Positions 1 to 7,440 are shown, numbered from the stretch's first letter. The stretch is 22,766 bases of DNA from an uncultured Bacteroidota bacterium (GCA_903906615.1 CAIVKT010000214.1:1-22766); one strand, 5' to 3'. Notes: generated by a model from the sequence alone, not told the origin. Made by a program: numbers and translations.

Positions 1-2
1 AT

Positions 3-1043
3 GAACTTGGGTATGCATCAGCAATTCTAGGATGGGATCGAATTATCATGATCCAAAACACAGTATCAGGTGGTCCTGATAAATTACCTTTTGATCTTAG
101 AGGAAGGCGCATTTTACCATATTATCTGGATGTCACTGTCGAAAATAAAGCTAATGAAAAACAGAAGCTCAAGGAAAAATTAATTGACACATTCGCAGAG
201 GCGCTGCAATACTATAGCACTAATTATACATTTACCCAGAAAGAAAAAGTGATCTGGTGGGGAAAATGGCAAATGGACTCCAAAATATATGTTCGAGGAG
301 GGCAATTGCATATTAGTAGAGTTTCTTCGGATGCATTCTTTTTTGATCTTACAATATTTGACGGTGCTAGGTCTGGAGAAATTAAGTCAAAAGCACAAAT
401 ACTTACACCACACTCTGCTTATGCAAAAATCGCGTGCCAAGATAAAAACTGTGAAATCATTTTTAGAAGAAGATTAGAAGGTAATACTTGGTATATCGAA
501 ATAGAAGAGGGGCCAAATTGTTCAGCTTTTCATGGACTGGGTGCTACATTCTCTGGTACATTTAAGCACACCAACGAATTGATTATTAATAAAGGGTATT
601 TGGATGAAATCGATATGAATGAAATAGAACGGATTACGGGAAAATACCTTTCAGTTTTTCTAAATAATTTCCAACAATTTGGTGTTTCTTATGAATATGA
701 TTCGACTGTGATTTCTACAGGTGTAAAAGGCATGTACAATATAATGGAAGCAATTACAGTATTGGATAAAACAGGAGCAATTTGGTGCGCATGCTTGGAT
801 TCAGAAGCTGATGTTGACGTAGTGCGCTATTTTACCAACGTAACAGGAGATACTAAGTCAAAGACTAAAGCATTAGAAGAATGGTTGTCGAAATTTTCAA
901 ATCGACCGATAATTATTAATAATGTGGTTCCGGAACAATTGTCAAAACCTTTACAAAATATCCAAGACGAAAATTCTGAAAACCTGCGCGACAAATCTGT
1001 TTTACCTCGACGTATTTTAGGTAAAGAGAGAAAGAGGAATTAG
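3..1043 (+). CDS. TIR-like nucleotide-binding domain protein, 5' end outside the window
   Basis: The frame is open from base 3 into the apparent ATG at 48, so that ATG is an internal Met and the true start lies upstream. The first visible residues, ELGYASAILGWDRIIMI, followed about 20 residues later by LPFDLRGRR, match a pattern I know from the C-terminal part of TIR-like (Rossmann-type) domains: an 'ELGYA..LGW.R.I' helix-strand and then 'LPFDLRGRR'. Such domains are common in NAD-cleaving or nucleotide-binding defence proteins. The catalytic N-terminal half is not visible, so activity cannot be judged. About 290 residues follow: a mixed beta region with a CSAFHGLGATFSGTF motif (roughly residues 173-187 of the visible part), then an unrecognised C-terminal domain and a basic tail. 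Base composition is visibly AT-rich compared with secDF or atpA, which fits an accessory gene. The TIR-like call is by motif memory; a defence role is inference. Confidence 0.65.
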   Translation, partial: ELGYASAILGWDRIIMIQNTVSGGPDKLPFDLRGRRILPYYLDVTVENKANEKQKLKEKLIDTFAEALQYYSTNYTFTQKEKVIWWGKWQMDSKIYVRGGQLHISRVSSDAFFFDLTIFDGARSGEIKSKAQILTPHSAYAKIACQDKNCEIIFRRRLEGNTWYIEIEEGPNCSAFHGLGATFSGTFKHTNELIINKGYLDEIDMNEIERITGKYLSVFLNNFQQFGVSYEYDSTVISTGVKGMYNIMEAITVLDKTGAIWCACLDSEADVDVVRYFTNVTGDTKSKTKALEEWLSKFSNRPIIINNVVPEQLSKPLQNIQDENSENLRDKSVLPRRILGKERKRN

Positions 1044-1209
1044 TTCGAAACCAGTACAGTCAACCTCAATCCAAGTTATGCTGAATTGTGTAAACTTATG
1101 TTAGTTCGTGCAGTGTTATGTCGATTAAAGTAATAACGTGCTGAATTGCATTGAGGTCTTGAATGGAAATGTTCGAAACTAGTCAGTAGACACCATCTAA
1201 ACGCATACT
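1044..1209. repeat. Noncoding spacer with short direct and inverted repeats
   Basis: No convincing ORF. TTCGAAACCAGT (1044-1055) recurs with one mismatch as TTCGAAACTAGT (1172-1183). TGCTGAATTG occurs at 1079-1088 and exactly 60 bases later at 1139-1148. ACCTCAAT (1063-1070) is inverted as ATTGAGGT (1150-1157). These are short and could be chance or the scar of an insertion. Confidence 0.35.
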
Positions 1210-1449
1210 ATGATCAATATAATAGAGGCAAAACCATTGGACAATAATATCCTTCGGGTCATATTTGAAGGTGGTGAAGCTTTTAATGTAGATATAAACC
1301 CTTTTATTAAATCAGGGGTTTCCAGCGCTCTGAAAGACAATTCGTTTTTCAATTCTGTAAGGGTAGAAGAGGGATATATTACCTGGCCCAACGGCTATGA
1401 TTTTTGCGCAGAATTTCCATACGAGTACGCTAAGAGTCACCATGAATAA
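1210..1449 (+). CDS. DUF2442 domain protein
   Basis: A 79-residue protein with the DUF2442 layout: an N-terminal strand pair (IIEAKPLDNNILRVIFEGG), a central 'F.VDI.PFI' segment, and a C-terminal ITWPNGYDFCAEFPYEYA, equivalent to the family's 'W..G.D..P..LY' ending. Length fits. DUF2442 genes often sit next to a DUF4160 gene in a toxin-antitoxin-like pair; no DUF4160 sequence was found in the flanking bases here, so this copy seems solitary. The biochemical role is not established. It shares the AT-rich composition of the preceding gene and may belong to the same accessory patch. The start is the ATG at 1210; the frame holds no better one. Confidence 0.75.
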   Translation: MINIIEAKPLDNNILRVIFEGGEAFNVDINPFIKSGVSSALKDNSFFNSVRVEEGYITWPNGYDFCAEFPYEYAKSHHE

Positions 1450-1571
1450 TTGATCTTAGAGGTTCTATTCCCGATCGCGCTATTGCTTTAGCGAAGGAGA
1501 CCATGGAAAGATCAACAGCACTGTTAGGCTTTTTCATGCCTCTATACATCCTTTTTATAATCATTTCGTGA
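1446..1571 (+). pseudogene. Possible gene remnant (about 41 codons)
   Basis: Directly after DUF2442, in another frame, an open stretch translates to a charged, helix-like segment (RGSIPDRAIALAKETMERS) and then a hydrophobic segment (ALLGFFMPLYILFIIIS). It has no start codon near its beginning; the first ATG is at 1503. It could be the decayed end of a membrane protein or chance. I recognise no family. Confidence 0.2.
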
Positions 1572-1699
1572 GAATCTGCCTAAGAAGGCTTGTTATCAGC
1601 AACGAAACCTGAAGATATTTTTTTACTGGCATTACTTTTATCTGGTATAACCGATACATTCTTATAATCGCATTACATTAATAACTTAATTAAACTGAT

Positions 1700-3025
1700 T
1701 TGGCCGAAGAACGACATACCCGTACACCTAGTGGATCTACTGCTCTGAAACTGTTATTGATACTTTTTCTGGGGGGGCTTTTGTGCGCAGAAGGGTACTT
1801 TGGTTACCGGATTCACCTGCTTTCAGATCAGCAAAAGCAGATAAAAAGAGACTATGCCGATATTAACGACATTGAATATGGCCTTTTTTCAGTTGAGAAC
1901 TGGCGGGATAATGTAACACACATTGTAGACCACCAGGTCCGCAATTTTACAATGTCGCCGGAGCAGAAAAAAGAGCTTCAACTGGAGATACAGGAGATCA
2001 TTGTAGCGCTGGCAGATAAGGCCGAGGCGATGATCAATAAGCCCCAAACATCGGCAGGGGGAAAAATAAAGCAATTCGCCGCCCGAAAGTTTGTCAATAT
2101 AGATAAGATAAAGGCGCAGGCGCCGGATTTTGCCAGAACGATAATGGCCAAGGTAGACAACCCGGGCAATAAGAACAAGCTGAGTAACATGGCCCTGACC
2201 AAGTTTGGCGACATACAGAAGAGCGGCTATATAGACAGTACGATAAGGACCAGTGATTCGATCTCCACAGCGCTATTCACGAAGTACAAAGTATCATCGC
2301 ACGAGGAACTAAATAATAAGCTGATGAGCTTCTTAGGCCCTATTCGTACGGACACTTACAATTACTGTTTAGCCATGCTGGCTTGTGTGGTGGTCGTGCT
2401 GCTGTTGTGGTGGGTATTGCGCAAGCGGGTAGACCTGCACACGGTGCTTTTTGTTATGTCGCTTTTGTTTGCCTTTATCCTGCTGGCCGTGGGCCTTACG
2501 GCATCCATGATAGAAGTGGACGCGCGTATCCAGTCATTTGACTTCGTGCTGCTCGGGGAGCATGTGGTTTTTAAAAACCAGGTGCTTTTCTTTCAGAGCA
2601 AAAGCATATTGGATGTGGTAAGAGTGCTGATCAAACAACATGCTGCTGACTCTATAGGGGTAGGTATCCTGATATTGGTTTTCAGTATCCTTTTTCCTAT
2701 CATGAAGCTGAGCTCTACGGGTATTCACCTGTTAAGCAAAAGACGGCTGGCTGAAAATAAAGTGATCAAATACTTTGCTTTTCAGTCGGGCAAATGGAGC
2801 ATGGCCGATGTAATAGTTATAGCTATACTGATGACTTACATAGGACTGAACGGGCTGCTGGAAGGCCAGCTACAAACCATGAACATACCCAGCGCTGGCT
2901 TAAGCATCATTACTACCAATAATACCGCCCTGCAGCCCGGCTACATCATTTTCATCTGCTTTGTGCTGTATGGCCTAATACTGTCTACTATCCTAAAATC
3001 CATTACCCCTTACGACTCACACTAA
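1700..3025 (+). CDS. PqiA-like multi-pass membrane protein, first of tandem pair
   Basis: 441 residues. One N-terminal membrane segment (about 15-35) is followed by a soluble, helical, charged region of about 180 residues, then about five membrane segments (near 220-240, 247-270, 315-335, 368-390, 415-435). The C-terminal part resembles the paraquat-inducible protein A fold: 'VGILILVFSILFPIMKL', then 'MADVIVIAILMTYIGLNG' and 'LQPGYIIFICFVLYG'. PqiA-type proteins are inner-membrane partners of MCE lipid-transport proteins, but no MCE gene is adjacent. The start must be TTG 1700: an in-frame stop lies at 1691-1693 and the next ATG comes after the first membrane helix, which the paralogue conserves. 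It lies 31 bases upstream of that paralogue and is probably co-transcribed. The family call rests on membrane-segment resemblance and is moderate. Confidence 0.6.
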   Translation: MAEERHTRTPSGSTALKLLLILFLGGLLCAEGYFGYRIHLLSDQQKQIKRDYADINDIEYGLFSVENWRDNVTHIVDHQVRNFTMSPEQKKELQLEIQEIIVALADKAEAMINKPQTSAGGKIKQFAARKFVNIDKIKAQAPDFARTIMAKVDNPGNKNKLSNMALTKFGDIQKSGYIDSTIRTSDSISTALFTKYKVSSHEELNNKLMSFLGPIRTDTYNYCLAMLACVVVVLLLWWVLRKRVDLHTVLFVMSLLFAFILLAVGLTASMIEVDARIQSFDFVLLGEHVVFKNQVLFFQSKSILDVVRVLIKQHAADSIGVGILILVFSILFPIMKLSSTGIHLLSKRRLAENKVIKYFAFQSGKWSMADVIVIAILMTYIGLNGLLEGQLQTMNIPSAGLSIITTNNTALQPGYIIFICFVLYGLILSTILKSITPYDSH

Positions 3026-3056
3026 CCCAATCCTCATTCGCAAATATTTAAAAGCA

Positions 3057-4379
3057 TTGAAAACCGAACAACACATACCGCCCACAAAGAAATTCGGCCT
3101 TCCTAACATACTACTCATCCTTGGGTTGAGTATACTGTTGTTTGGCGAGGCGTGGTATGGTTATCACCTGCAGGCTTTGTCGGAGCAGCGGGAACAAATA
3201 AAGCGCGACTACAGTACGATCAACAGCATTACTTTCGGCCTGTTTTCGGTAGACAAGTGGCGAGATAAGATAAGTGACATCATCAATGGCCAGGTGGATG
3301 GCTTCAGTGTAAGTGCTGAGCAAAAGGCAACCTTGCAAAAGCAGGTGGAGCTGCAACTCAATGGCCTGATCAATAAGGAGCTTGCAGACATCAATAAGCC
3401 GCAGAAAAGCCTGGTAGGCAAGATCAAAAAGCTGGCCGTAGATAAGTTTGTGGATGAAGACCAGGTACACGCGCAGGTACCTTCATTTGCCAAAACGATA
3501 GTGAATAAGATAAGCAGCCCCACCAGCACGGAGCGCATCAAGGATATAGTGAGCAGTAAGGTAAATGAACTGGCTGCGCAAACTTATGACAGCACTTCAG
3601 CGGCCGCTACTGCAGTGGCTGCCTACATGTATCATAAATACAACGTAGCAGACTCGGCTCAATTCAGAAAGGAGCTACACTCCAGGCTGGTAACCATCAA
3701 GGTGACGAGCTATAATTATATGTACCTGATGCTCGGCTGCGTGCTGGCTGCGCTGCTGCTGTGGCTACTGCTGCGGAACATGGCCCACCTCCACGCCACG
3801 CATTTCTTTATGTCGTTATTGTTTGCCCTGGTATTACTGGCCGTGGGCGTAACATCGTCTATAATAGAAGTGGATGCGCAGCTCCAATCCTTCGATTTTT
3901 CACTTGCGGGCCAGAACATTACGTTCAACGACCAAGATTTGTTCTTCCAAAGCAAAAGTATCATTGAAATAATACAAAAACTGGTGAAGGAGCCTAAGCC
4001 GGATACGATAATAGTGGGTGTATTGATGTTCCTGTTCATTATTATCCTGCCTGTAGTGCGGATCATAGCTAAGGGCATCCATATAATTGGCAATAAAGCA
4101 CTTGCCGAAAATAAGGTGGTGCTGTACTTAGCTTTTGACTCGGCCAAATGGGATATGGCCGATGTGATGGTGGTGGGTGCGCTGATGACCTATATTGGGC
4201 TTAATGGTATTTTAAGGAGCGAGCTTACTGAAATAGAATTTCATACTAATGGGCTCAATACCACTACTGCAAATTTCACTTCACTACAGCCGGGCTATTT
4301 TATATTTGTCGGTTACGTGGTCTTCGCAATTATATTGGCGGCCATATTAAACCGCATCAGGCCGCGTGATGCGCGCTGA
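3057..4379 (+). CDS. PqiA-like multi-pass membrane protein, second of tandem pair
   Basis: 440 residues with the same layout as the preceding gene and clear end-to-end similarity: both have EQIKRDY or KQIKRDY after the first helix, then GLFSV.(K/N)WRD, 'INKPQ.S..GKIK', VDA(Q/R).QSFDF, 'FFQSKSI', MADVMVVGALMTYIGLNG and 'LQPGY'. This is a tandem duplication. The second copy also starts with TTG, here at 3057, which gives an N-terminus of the same length as the first. An Ala/Thr-rich stretch near 180-190 (TSAAATAVAAYM) differs from the first copy. It ends 14 bases from the convergent AraC-type gene, with no clear terminator between. Role inferred as for its partner: envelope lipid handling or stress response. 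Confidence 0.6.
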   Translation: MKTEQHIPPTKKFGLPNILLILGLSILLFGEAWYGYHLQALSEQREQIKRDYSTINSITFGLFSVDKWRDKISDIINGQVDGFSVSAEQKATLQKQVELQLNGLINKELADINKPQKSLVGKIKKLAVDKFVDEDQVHAQVPSFAKTIVNKISSPTSTERIKDIVSSKVNELAAQTYDSTSAAATAVAAYMYHKYNVADSAQFRKELHSRLVTIKVTSYNYMYLMLGCVLAALLLWLLLRNMAHLHATHFFMSLLFALVLLAVGVTSSIIEVDAQLQSFDFSLAGQNITFNDQDLFFQSKSIIEIIQKLVKEPKPDTIIVGVLMFLFIIILPVVRIIAKGIHIIGNKALAENKVVLYLAFDSAKWDMADVMVVGALMTYIGLNGILRSELTEIEFHTNGLNTTTANFTSLQPGYFIFVGYVVFAIILAAILNRIRPRDAR

Positions 4380-4393
4380 TAAGAGATATATCC

Positions 4394-5311
4394 TTAACCA
4401 CCCGCAAGCAGCCGTCTTCTATAGCTGGAAGGTGTTTCACCGATTTTTGATTTGAACAGCCGGTTGAATGCGGCCTCCGATCGGTAGCCCACTTTCTCTG
4501 CTATTTCGTTGATGTTTTCTTTGTTCTCCAGCAGCAGCTCGCGTGCTTTTAAAATGCGCCACTCGGTAAGATAAGCCAGGGGCGTATCTTCAAGCAGCGT
4601 TTTAAATTCTTTGCAGTATAGCGATCGTGACATGCCGGCAACTGAGGCCAACTGGCTCAGCGTCCAGTCCTTTTCGGGTGCTGAGTGCATGGCGTTTAAT
4701 GAAGCGCTGATCTTAGGATTTTTAAATGCGCGCAAAAAGCCATGCGCCACATCCCCCTGTTCTATATAGGCCCGTATGATGAGGATAAACACTACTTCTG
4801 CCAGCCTGGCCAAAATAAGCTGATTGCCTGCTTTATTTGCTTTTAATTCATCGTTCATAAATGCTGCTGCCTGCTCCAGCCAAAGCCTGATCTCGTTTTG
4901 ATGCGTATTTATCCTGATCACCTTGGGCAATGCCGCTACAAAAGGGTGTAGTATGGGTGAGGTAAATTCAAAATGGCCACCTATCAGCAGCGTTTCTTCA
5001 TCATCGCCCCGAAATAAAGGTTGCCCGCATTGCAGCGCCTTCACATACTGCGCAGCAGGCACAGATACATTGTCGGGGTGGCCAAGGATGCGGTGTGCCG
5101 CGCCGTGAGGTACGAGTACGAAATCACCCTCGTTCATTTTGATCATTTCCTCGCCGGGTATGCGCACATAGCAGGTGCCCTTCAGCAGCCGCCAGAACTG
5201 CGAATACTGATCCTGTGCAATAGCCACACCCCATGGGGCAGTAAAGAGTATCTTTTGGTAAACAACACCTTTAAACTTCAAACTATCCAGAACATCGCTT
5301 AGTGCATCCAT
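4394..5311 (-). CDS. AraC-family transcriptional regulator with N-terminal cupin domain
   Basis: 305 residues. The N-terminal half looks like the Cupin_6 ligand domain: MDALSDVLDSLKFKGVVYQK, then 'FTAPWGVAIAQ', 'GDFVLVPHGAAHRI' and a 'LLIGGHFEF' strand. The C-terminal 100 residues form the paired helix-turn-helix of AraC/XylS proteins: WTLSQLASVAGMSRSLYCKE (first HTH), then INEIAEKVGYRSEAAFNRLF followed by 'PSSYRR' (second HTH). It is divergent from a SnoaL-like gene, with 116 bases between the two starts, so that gene is its likely target. The start ATG at 5311 is preceded by a consensus -7 element. The inducer is not predictable from sequence. Confidence 0.9.
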   Translation of the reverse strand: MDALSDVLDSLKFKGVVYQKILFTAPWGVAIAQDQYSQFWRLLKGTCYVRIPGEEMIKMNEGDFVLVPHGAAHRILGHPDNVSVPAAQYVKALQCGQPLFRGDDEETLLIGGHFEFTSPILHPFVAALPKVIRINTHQNEIRLWLEQAAAFMNDELKANKAGNQLILARLAEVVFILIIRAYIEQGDVAHGFLRAFKNPKISASLNAMHSAPEKDWTLSQLASVAGMSRSLYCKEFKTLLEDTPLAYLTEWRILKARELLLENKENINEIAEKVGYRSEAAFNRLFKSKIGETPSSYRRRLLAGG

Positions 5312-5334
5312 AAGTTAAAATAAGTACGATTGAG

Positions 5335-5342
5335 CAAAATTA
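5335..5342 (-). promoter_or_regulatory. -7 promoter element of the AraC-type gene
   Basis: On the minus strand this reads TAATTTTG, a full match to the Bacteroidota -7 consensus TAnnTTTG, about 24 bases before the ATG. No good -33 TTTG was found at the expected distance, so the call rests on one box. Confidence 0.45.
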
Positions 5343-5379
5343 ATGGACTAATTGATACTAATGGTATAGTTGTCGGCTA
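5343..5379. promoter_or_regulatory. Candidate operator between divergent promoters
   Basis: This 37-bp stretch lies between two outward-facing TAATTTTG boxes. It holds ACTAAT twice, 10 bases apart (5347-5352 and 5357-5362), TAATGG at 5341 and 5359, and a dyad ATAC-TAATG-GTAT (5355-5367). Repeats one helical turn apart are compatible with binding by a two-HTH AraC-type protein. Inference only. Confidence 0.35.
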
Positions 5380-5387
5380 TAATTTTG
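5380..5387 (+). promoter_or_regulatory. -7 promoter element of the SnoaL-like gene
   Basis: TAATTTTG, identical to the box of the divergent gene. Transcription would begin near 5393, after the first base of a possible GTG start at 5392, which supports ATG 5428 as the true start. No convincing -33 box was seen. Confidence 0.45.
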
Positions 5388-5427
5388 TACTGTGAAGAAG
5401 ATTTCATCAAAACATAAAACAGAAATT

Positions 5428-5793
5428 ATGACAACACAACAAGTAGCCAGCCGTTATTACGAGTTGGCCAAACAACAGAAATGGACAGAGATACAGGATG
5501 AGCTTTATGGACAAGACGTGGTGAACAAAGAGCCGGAACATGCGGCCGCCTTTGGTGTGCCTACGCTTACCGCGGGACTGGATGCGGTAAAGGCAAAAGG
5601 GGAGGCCCGGCGCAAACTGATAGAAGCGATACACGGACAGGAATGCAGCGCGCCCGTGGTGGGCGGTAAATTTTTCAGCGTGTCTATGAGCAGGGATGTA
5701 ACCTTTATAGGCAGGCCGCGTGTGACCCTCGAAGAGATTGCTGTGTTTGAGGTGCGCGATGGCAAGATCGTTTTGGAGCAATTCTTCTATTAA
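5428..5793 (+). CDS. SnoaL-like (NTF2-fold) protein
   Basis: 121 residues from ATG 5428. A longer reading from GTG 5392 is disfavoured because it begins within 5 bases of the -7 element and adds only a Lys-rich tail. The layout is that of small SnoaL/NTF2-like proteins: an N-terminal helix (VASRYYELAKQQKWTEIQDE), a loop with 'NKEPEHAAAFGVPTLTAGLDAV', a helix (KLIEAIHG), and C-terminal strands with the typical ending 'IAVFEVRDGKIVLEQFFY'. Such domains bind small hydrophobic ligands or act as isomerases or cyclases; substrate and activity cannot be told. It is probably controlled by the divergent AraC-type regulator and ends at a clear terminator, so it is monocistronic. Confidence 0.75.
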   Translation: MTTQQVASRYYELAKQQKWTEIQDELYGQDVVNKEPEHAAAFGVPTLTAGLDAVKAKGEARRKLIEAIHGQECSAPVVGGKFFSVSMSRDVTFIGRPRVTLEEIAVFEVRDGKIVLEQFFY

Positions 5794-5811
5794 ACAAACA
5801 ATAAACGTACT

Positions 5812-5839
5812 AAAGCTCAGCAGTAATGCTGGGCTTTTT
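5812..5839 (+). terminator. Rho-independent terminator after the SnoaL-like gene
   Basis: Stem AAAGCTCAGCA / TGCTGGGCTTT (one G-T wobble) with loop GTAA, running into a T tract. Confidence 0.8.
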
Positions 5840-5972
5840 CTGTTATCTCTGCCTCTCGTTGTCCCGATCCTTTTTATTTTGAGCAATTTCCTGGCAAAGT
5901 TGGTGCTGAAGTAAAACCACTTGCAAAATCGGCACGATAATTGCCATATGTACTTTACCTCAATTTCCCTTT

Positions 5973-6206
5973 ATGAAAAAATATTTTCTTGCCGTAGTTG
6001 CGGTTATACTCACCCCGCTTTTATTTTCATCCTGCTACAAAAACTATACTTGTAGCTGTAGCGCTTTGGATACTGTAAATAAGCGGGCTGTACAGTTTAA
6101 GCAAACACTAAGCGGGGCGCAAAATGCAGAAAACCGGTGCAGCCAGCAAAGAACCAGCTATACGGATTCCGGTTATACACAGGTGACGTGTGGTGTGCCT
6201 ATATAA
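5973..6206 (+). CDS. Small Cys-containing lipoprotein, uncharacterised
   Basis: 77 residues. Positive N-terminus (MKKYF), hydrophobic stretch (LAVVAVILTPLLF) and a lipobox-like FSSC, with Cys21 as the likely lipidated residue, so a lipoprotein signal peptide is likely. The mature part is about 57 residues with further cysteines (CSCS shortly after the lipid Cys, another in 'ENRCSQQ', one near the end in VTCGV) that could form disulphides. No known family recognised. It stands alone, with spacers of about 130 bases to the previous terminator and 190 to the next gene. Confidence reflects the clear signal and the sound start at ATG 5973. Confidence 0.65.
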   Translation: MKKYFLAVVAVILTPLLFSSCYKNYTCSCSALDTVNKRAVQFKQTLSGAQNAENRCSQQRTSYTDSGYTQVTCGVPI

Positions 6207-6362
6207 TGGCGTTGTTGACCAACATTGCGCAGAGAATAATCCTGATTTATAAATTCGGGGTGTATCTAAGCTTGAATACAGTCTTTTGCCAGCTATACAT
6301 GCTCAAAATTTTACCTCTCCCTTAAATAACCTGTTACCCTCACGGCACGGGTTTTACACGTA

Positions 6363-6386
6363 TTTGGTTGAAGTTCATTAACCAAA
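6363..6386 (+). promoter_or_regulatory. Dyad upstream of the Asn-rich secreted protein gene
   Basis: TTTGGTT (6363-6369) is inverted as AACCAAA (6380-6386), 10 bases apart, ending 10 bases before the ATG at 6397. It could be an operator or a leader hairpin; short enough to be chance. Confidence 0.25.
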
Positions 6387-6396
6387 AACGAGCGCC

Positions 6397-6750
6397 ATGA
6401 AACAGTCACTATTTCTTTTCGCTATACTGTGCAGTTGCTATAGCAGCCCAGCGCAAAACAATCCTGCTATTCCGCCATTTACAGCCAATCCGTACGGCAA
6501 TACATTCGGCACCTACAGTTCTACGCCCTTGCCTGCGCAGGTAAGCAATCCTGCCAAGCCTGCGTCACAGCCTATGCCACAGCGTTTCGTTCGCGGGACC
6601 AATAAGAACCGTAACTACCGCAGTACTTCTAACGGGACTGATTATAATGATACACGCAATAATCCCGGCAATAATACAAACAACACGAATACTGGCGGCA
6701 GCAATTCCAGCCCGGCTACACAGCCGCAAAACAGCAACCTGCCACGGTAG
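6397..6750 (+). CDS. Secreted Asn/Pro-rich low-complexity protein
   Basis: 117 residues. N-terminal signal peptide: MKQSLFLFAILCSCYSSPAQ, with likely cleavage after the 'SPAQ' region. The mature part has few hydrophobic residues and is rich in Asn, Thr, Pro, Ser and Gly, ending in an Asn/Thr-rich run (PGNNTNNTNTGGSNSS), so it is probably disordered. A small basic patch (RFVRGTNKNRNYR) sits mid-protein. No family recognised. It ends 5 bases from the convergent Spy-like gene. A signal peptide, a normal start and sustained coding-like composition support it as a gene; function is unknown. Confidence 0.55.
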   Translation: MKQSLFLFAILCSCYSSPAQNNPAIPPFTANPYGNTFGTYSSTPLPAQVSNPAKPASQPMPQRFVRGTNKNRNYRSTSNGTDYNDTRNNPGNNTNNTNTGGSNSSPATQPQNSNLPR

Positions 6751-6755
6751 AGGTG

Positions 6756-7151
6756 TTAATTACCGCCTTCCTGCATGCCACCATTCCTGCGCTGCTGCAT
6801 CTGCTCTTTGCGTTGCTGCATCATCTGTTGGTATTGCTGGTACTGTGCGCCTGTAAGCACTGCCTGCAGGTCGGCATCTTTATTGCGCTTTATGTCCTTC
6901 TTTTCTCCTTTTACATTGTTGCCTTGCGCTGCATCGGCTTGTACATTGGCGGCCTGTCCGGCATAGTACAGCAGTATGTCGTGTACTCTCTGTGTTTGGT
7001 CGGGGGTAAGTCCCAGCTTTTTCTGCATCATCTGTGTTTGGCGCTGTGCCCTTTCTTCGGGTGTGCGGTGTTGCATTTGCTGTTGCGCCATAGCTGCCCC
7101 TGTAATAAATAAAGCAACTAATGTGCCTTTGGCAATTTTTGAAATGTTCAT
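6756..7151 (-). CDS. Spy/CpxP-like (DUF4890-like) periplasmic protein
   Basis: 131 residues. Signal peptide MNISKIAKGTLVALFITGAAMA with an AMA-Q cleavage site. The mature protein is helical and rich in Gln and Met: RTPEERAQRQTQMMQKKLGL, then 'LTPDQTQRVHDILLYY', 'RNKDADLQAVLTGAQYQQYQ' and a Gln/Arg-rich end. The 'LGLTPDQ...' and 'LT.AQYQQY' repeats recall the LTxxQ motifs of Spy/CpxP proteins, periplasmic chaperones or envelope-stress sensors, and of the Bacteroidota DUF4890 proteins. No envelope-stress regulator is adjacent, so a stress role is inferred from the family alone. It is convergent with the preceding secreted protein gene, with only 5 bases between. Confidence 0.7.
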   Translation of the reverse strand: MNISKIAKGTLVALFITGAAMAQQQMQHRTPEERAQRQTQMMQKKLGLTPDQTQRVHDILLYYAGQAANVQADAAQGNNVKGEKKDIKRNKDADLQAVLTGAQYQQYQQMMQQRKEQMQQRRNGGMQEGGN

Positions 7152-7423
7152 ATGATTTGTTTTAGTGTATATTAGACATTACTAATGGCTGTGGGTTTAA
7201 TATATTGCTAAAAATGTATTACTACACATCTGCACAAAGTTTTACTGCTCACCGGCACAGATAGCTATTATGCCCATAAAATAGGTAAGCTTTGGGCTAA
7301 AACAGGCGAAAACACGTATTGTTTATCTTATATATAGCTATAAAATTGCGTGCTGTTCTTTTAGAAACCGCCATAGTACAGGAATTTATTCCGCAAAGGG
7401 CTTTTATTTTTTATATTTAATCC
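7152..7423. other. Intergenic region between the Spy-like gene and secDF
   Basis: The two genes are divergent, with 355 bases between their starts. The left 270 bases are AT-rich and I see no ORF, RNA gene or strong repeat in them; presumably the Spy-like gene's promoter lies here. The right end holds the secDF promoter and leader, listed separately. Confidence 0.5.
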
Positions 7424-7431
7424 TATATTTG
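7424..7431 (+). promoter_or_regulatory. -7 promoter element of secDF
   Basis: TATATTTG, a full match to TAnnTTTG. An apparent TTG start at 7429 lies inside this box, so it is not used for translation; ATG 7507 is. No TTTG at the -33 position, only a T-rich stretch. Confidence 0.5.
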
Positions 7432-7440
7432 CACCCCGTT

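Noticed and set aside
5407..5886. 159-codon minus-strand frame opposite the SnoaL-like gene
   Set aside because: It runs through the SnoaL-like coding region and its terminator hairpin and shows no recognisable domain.
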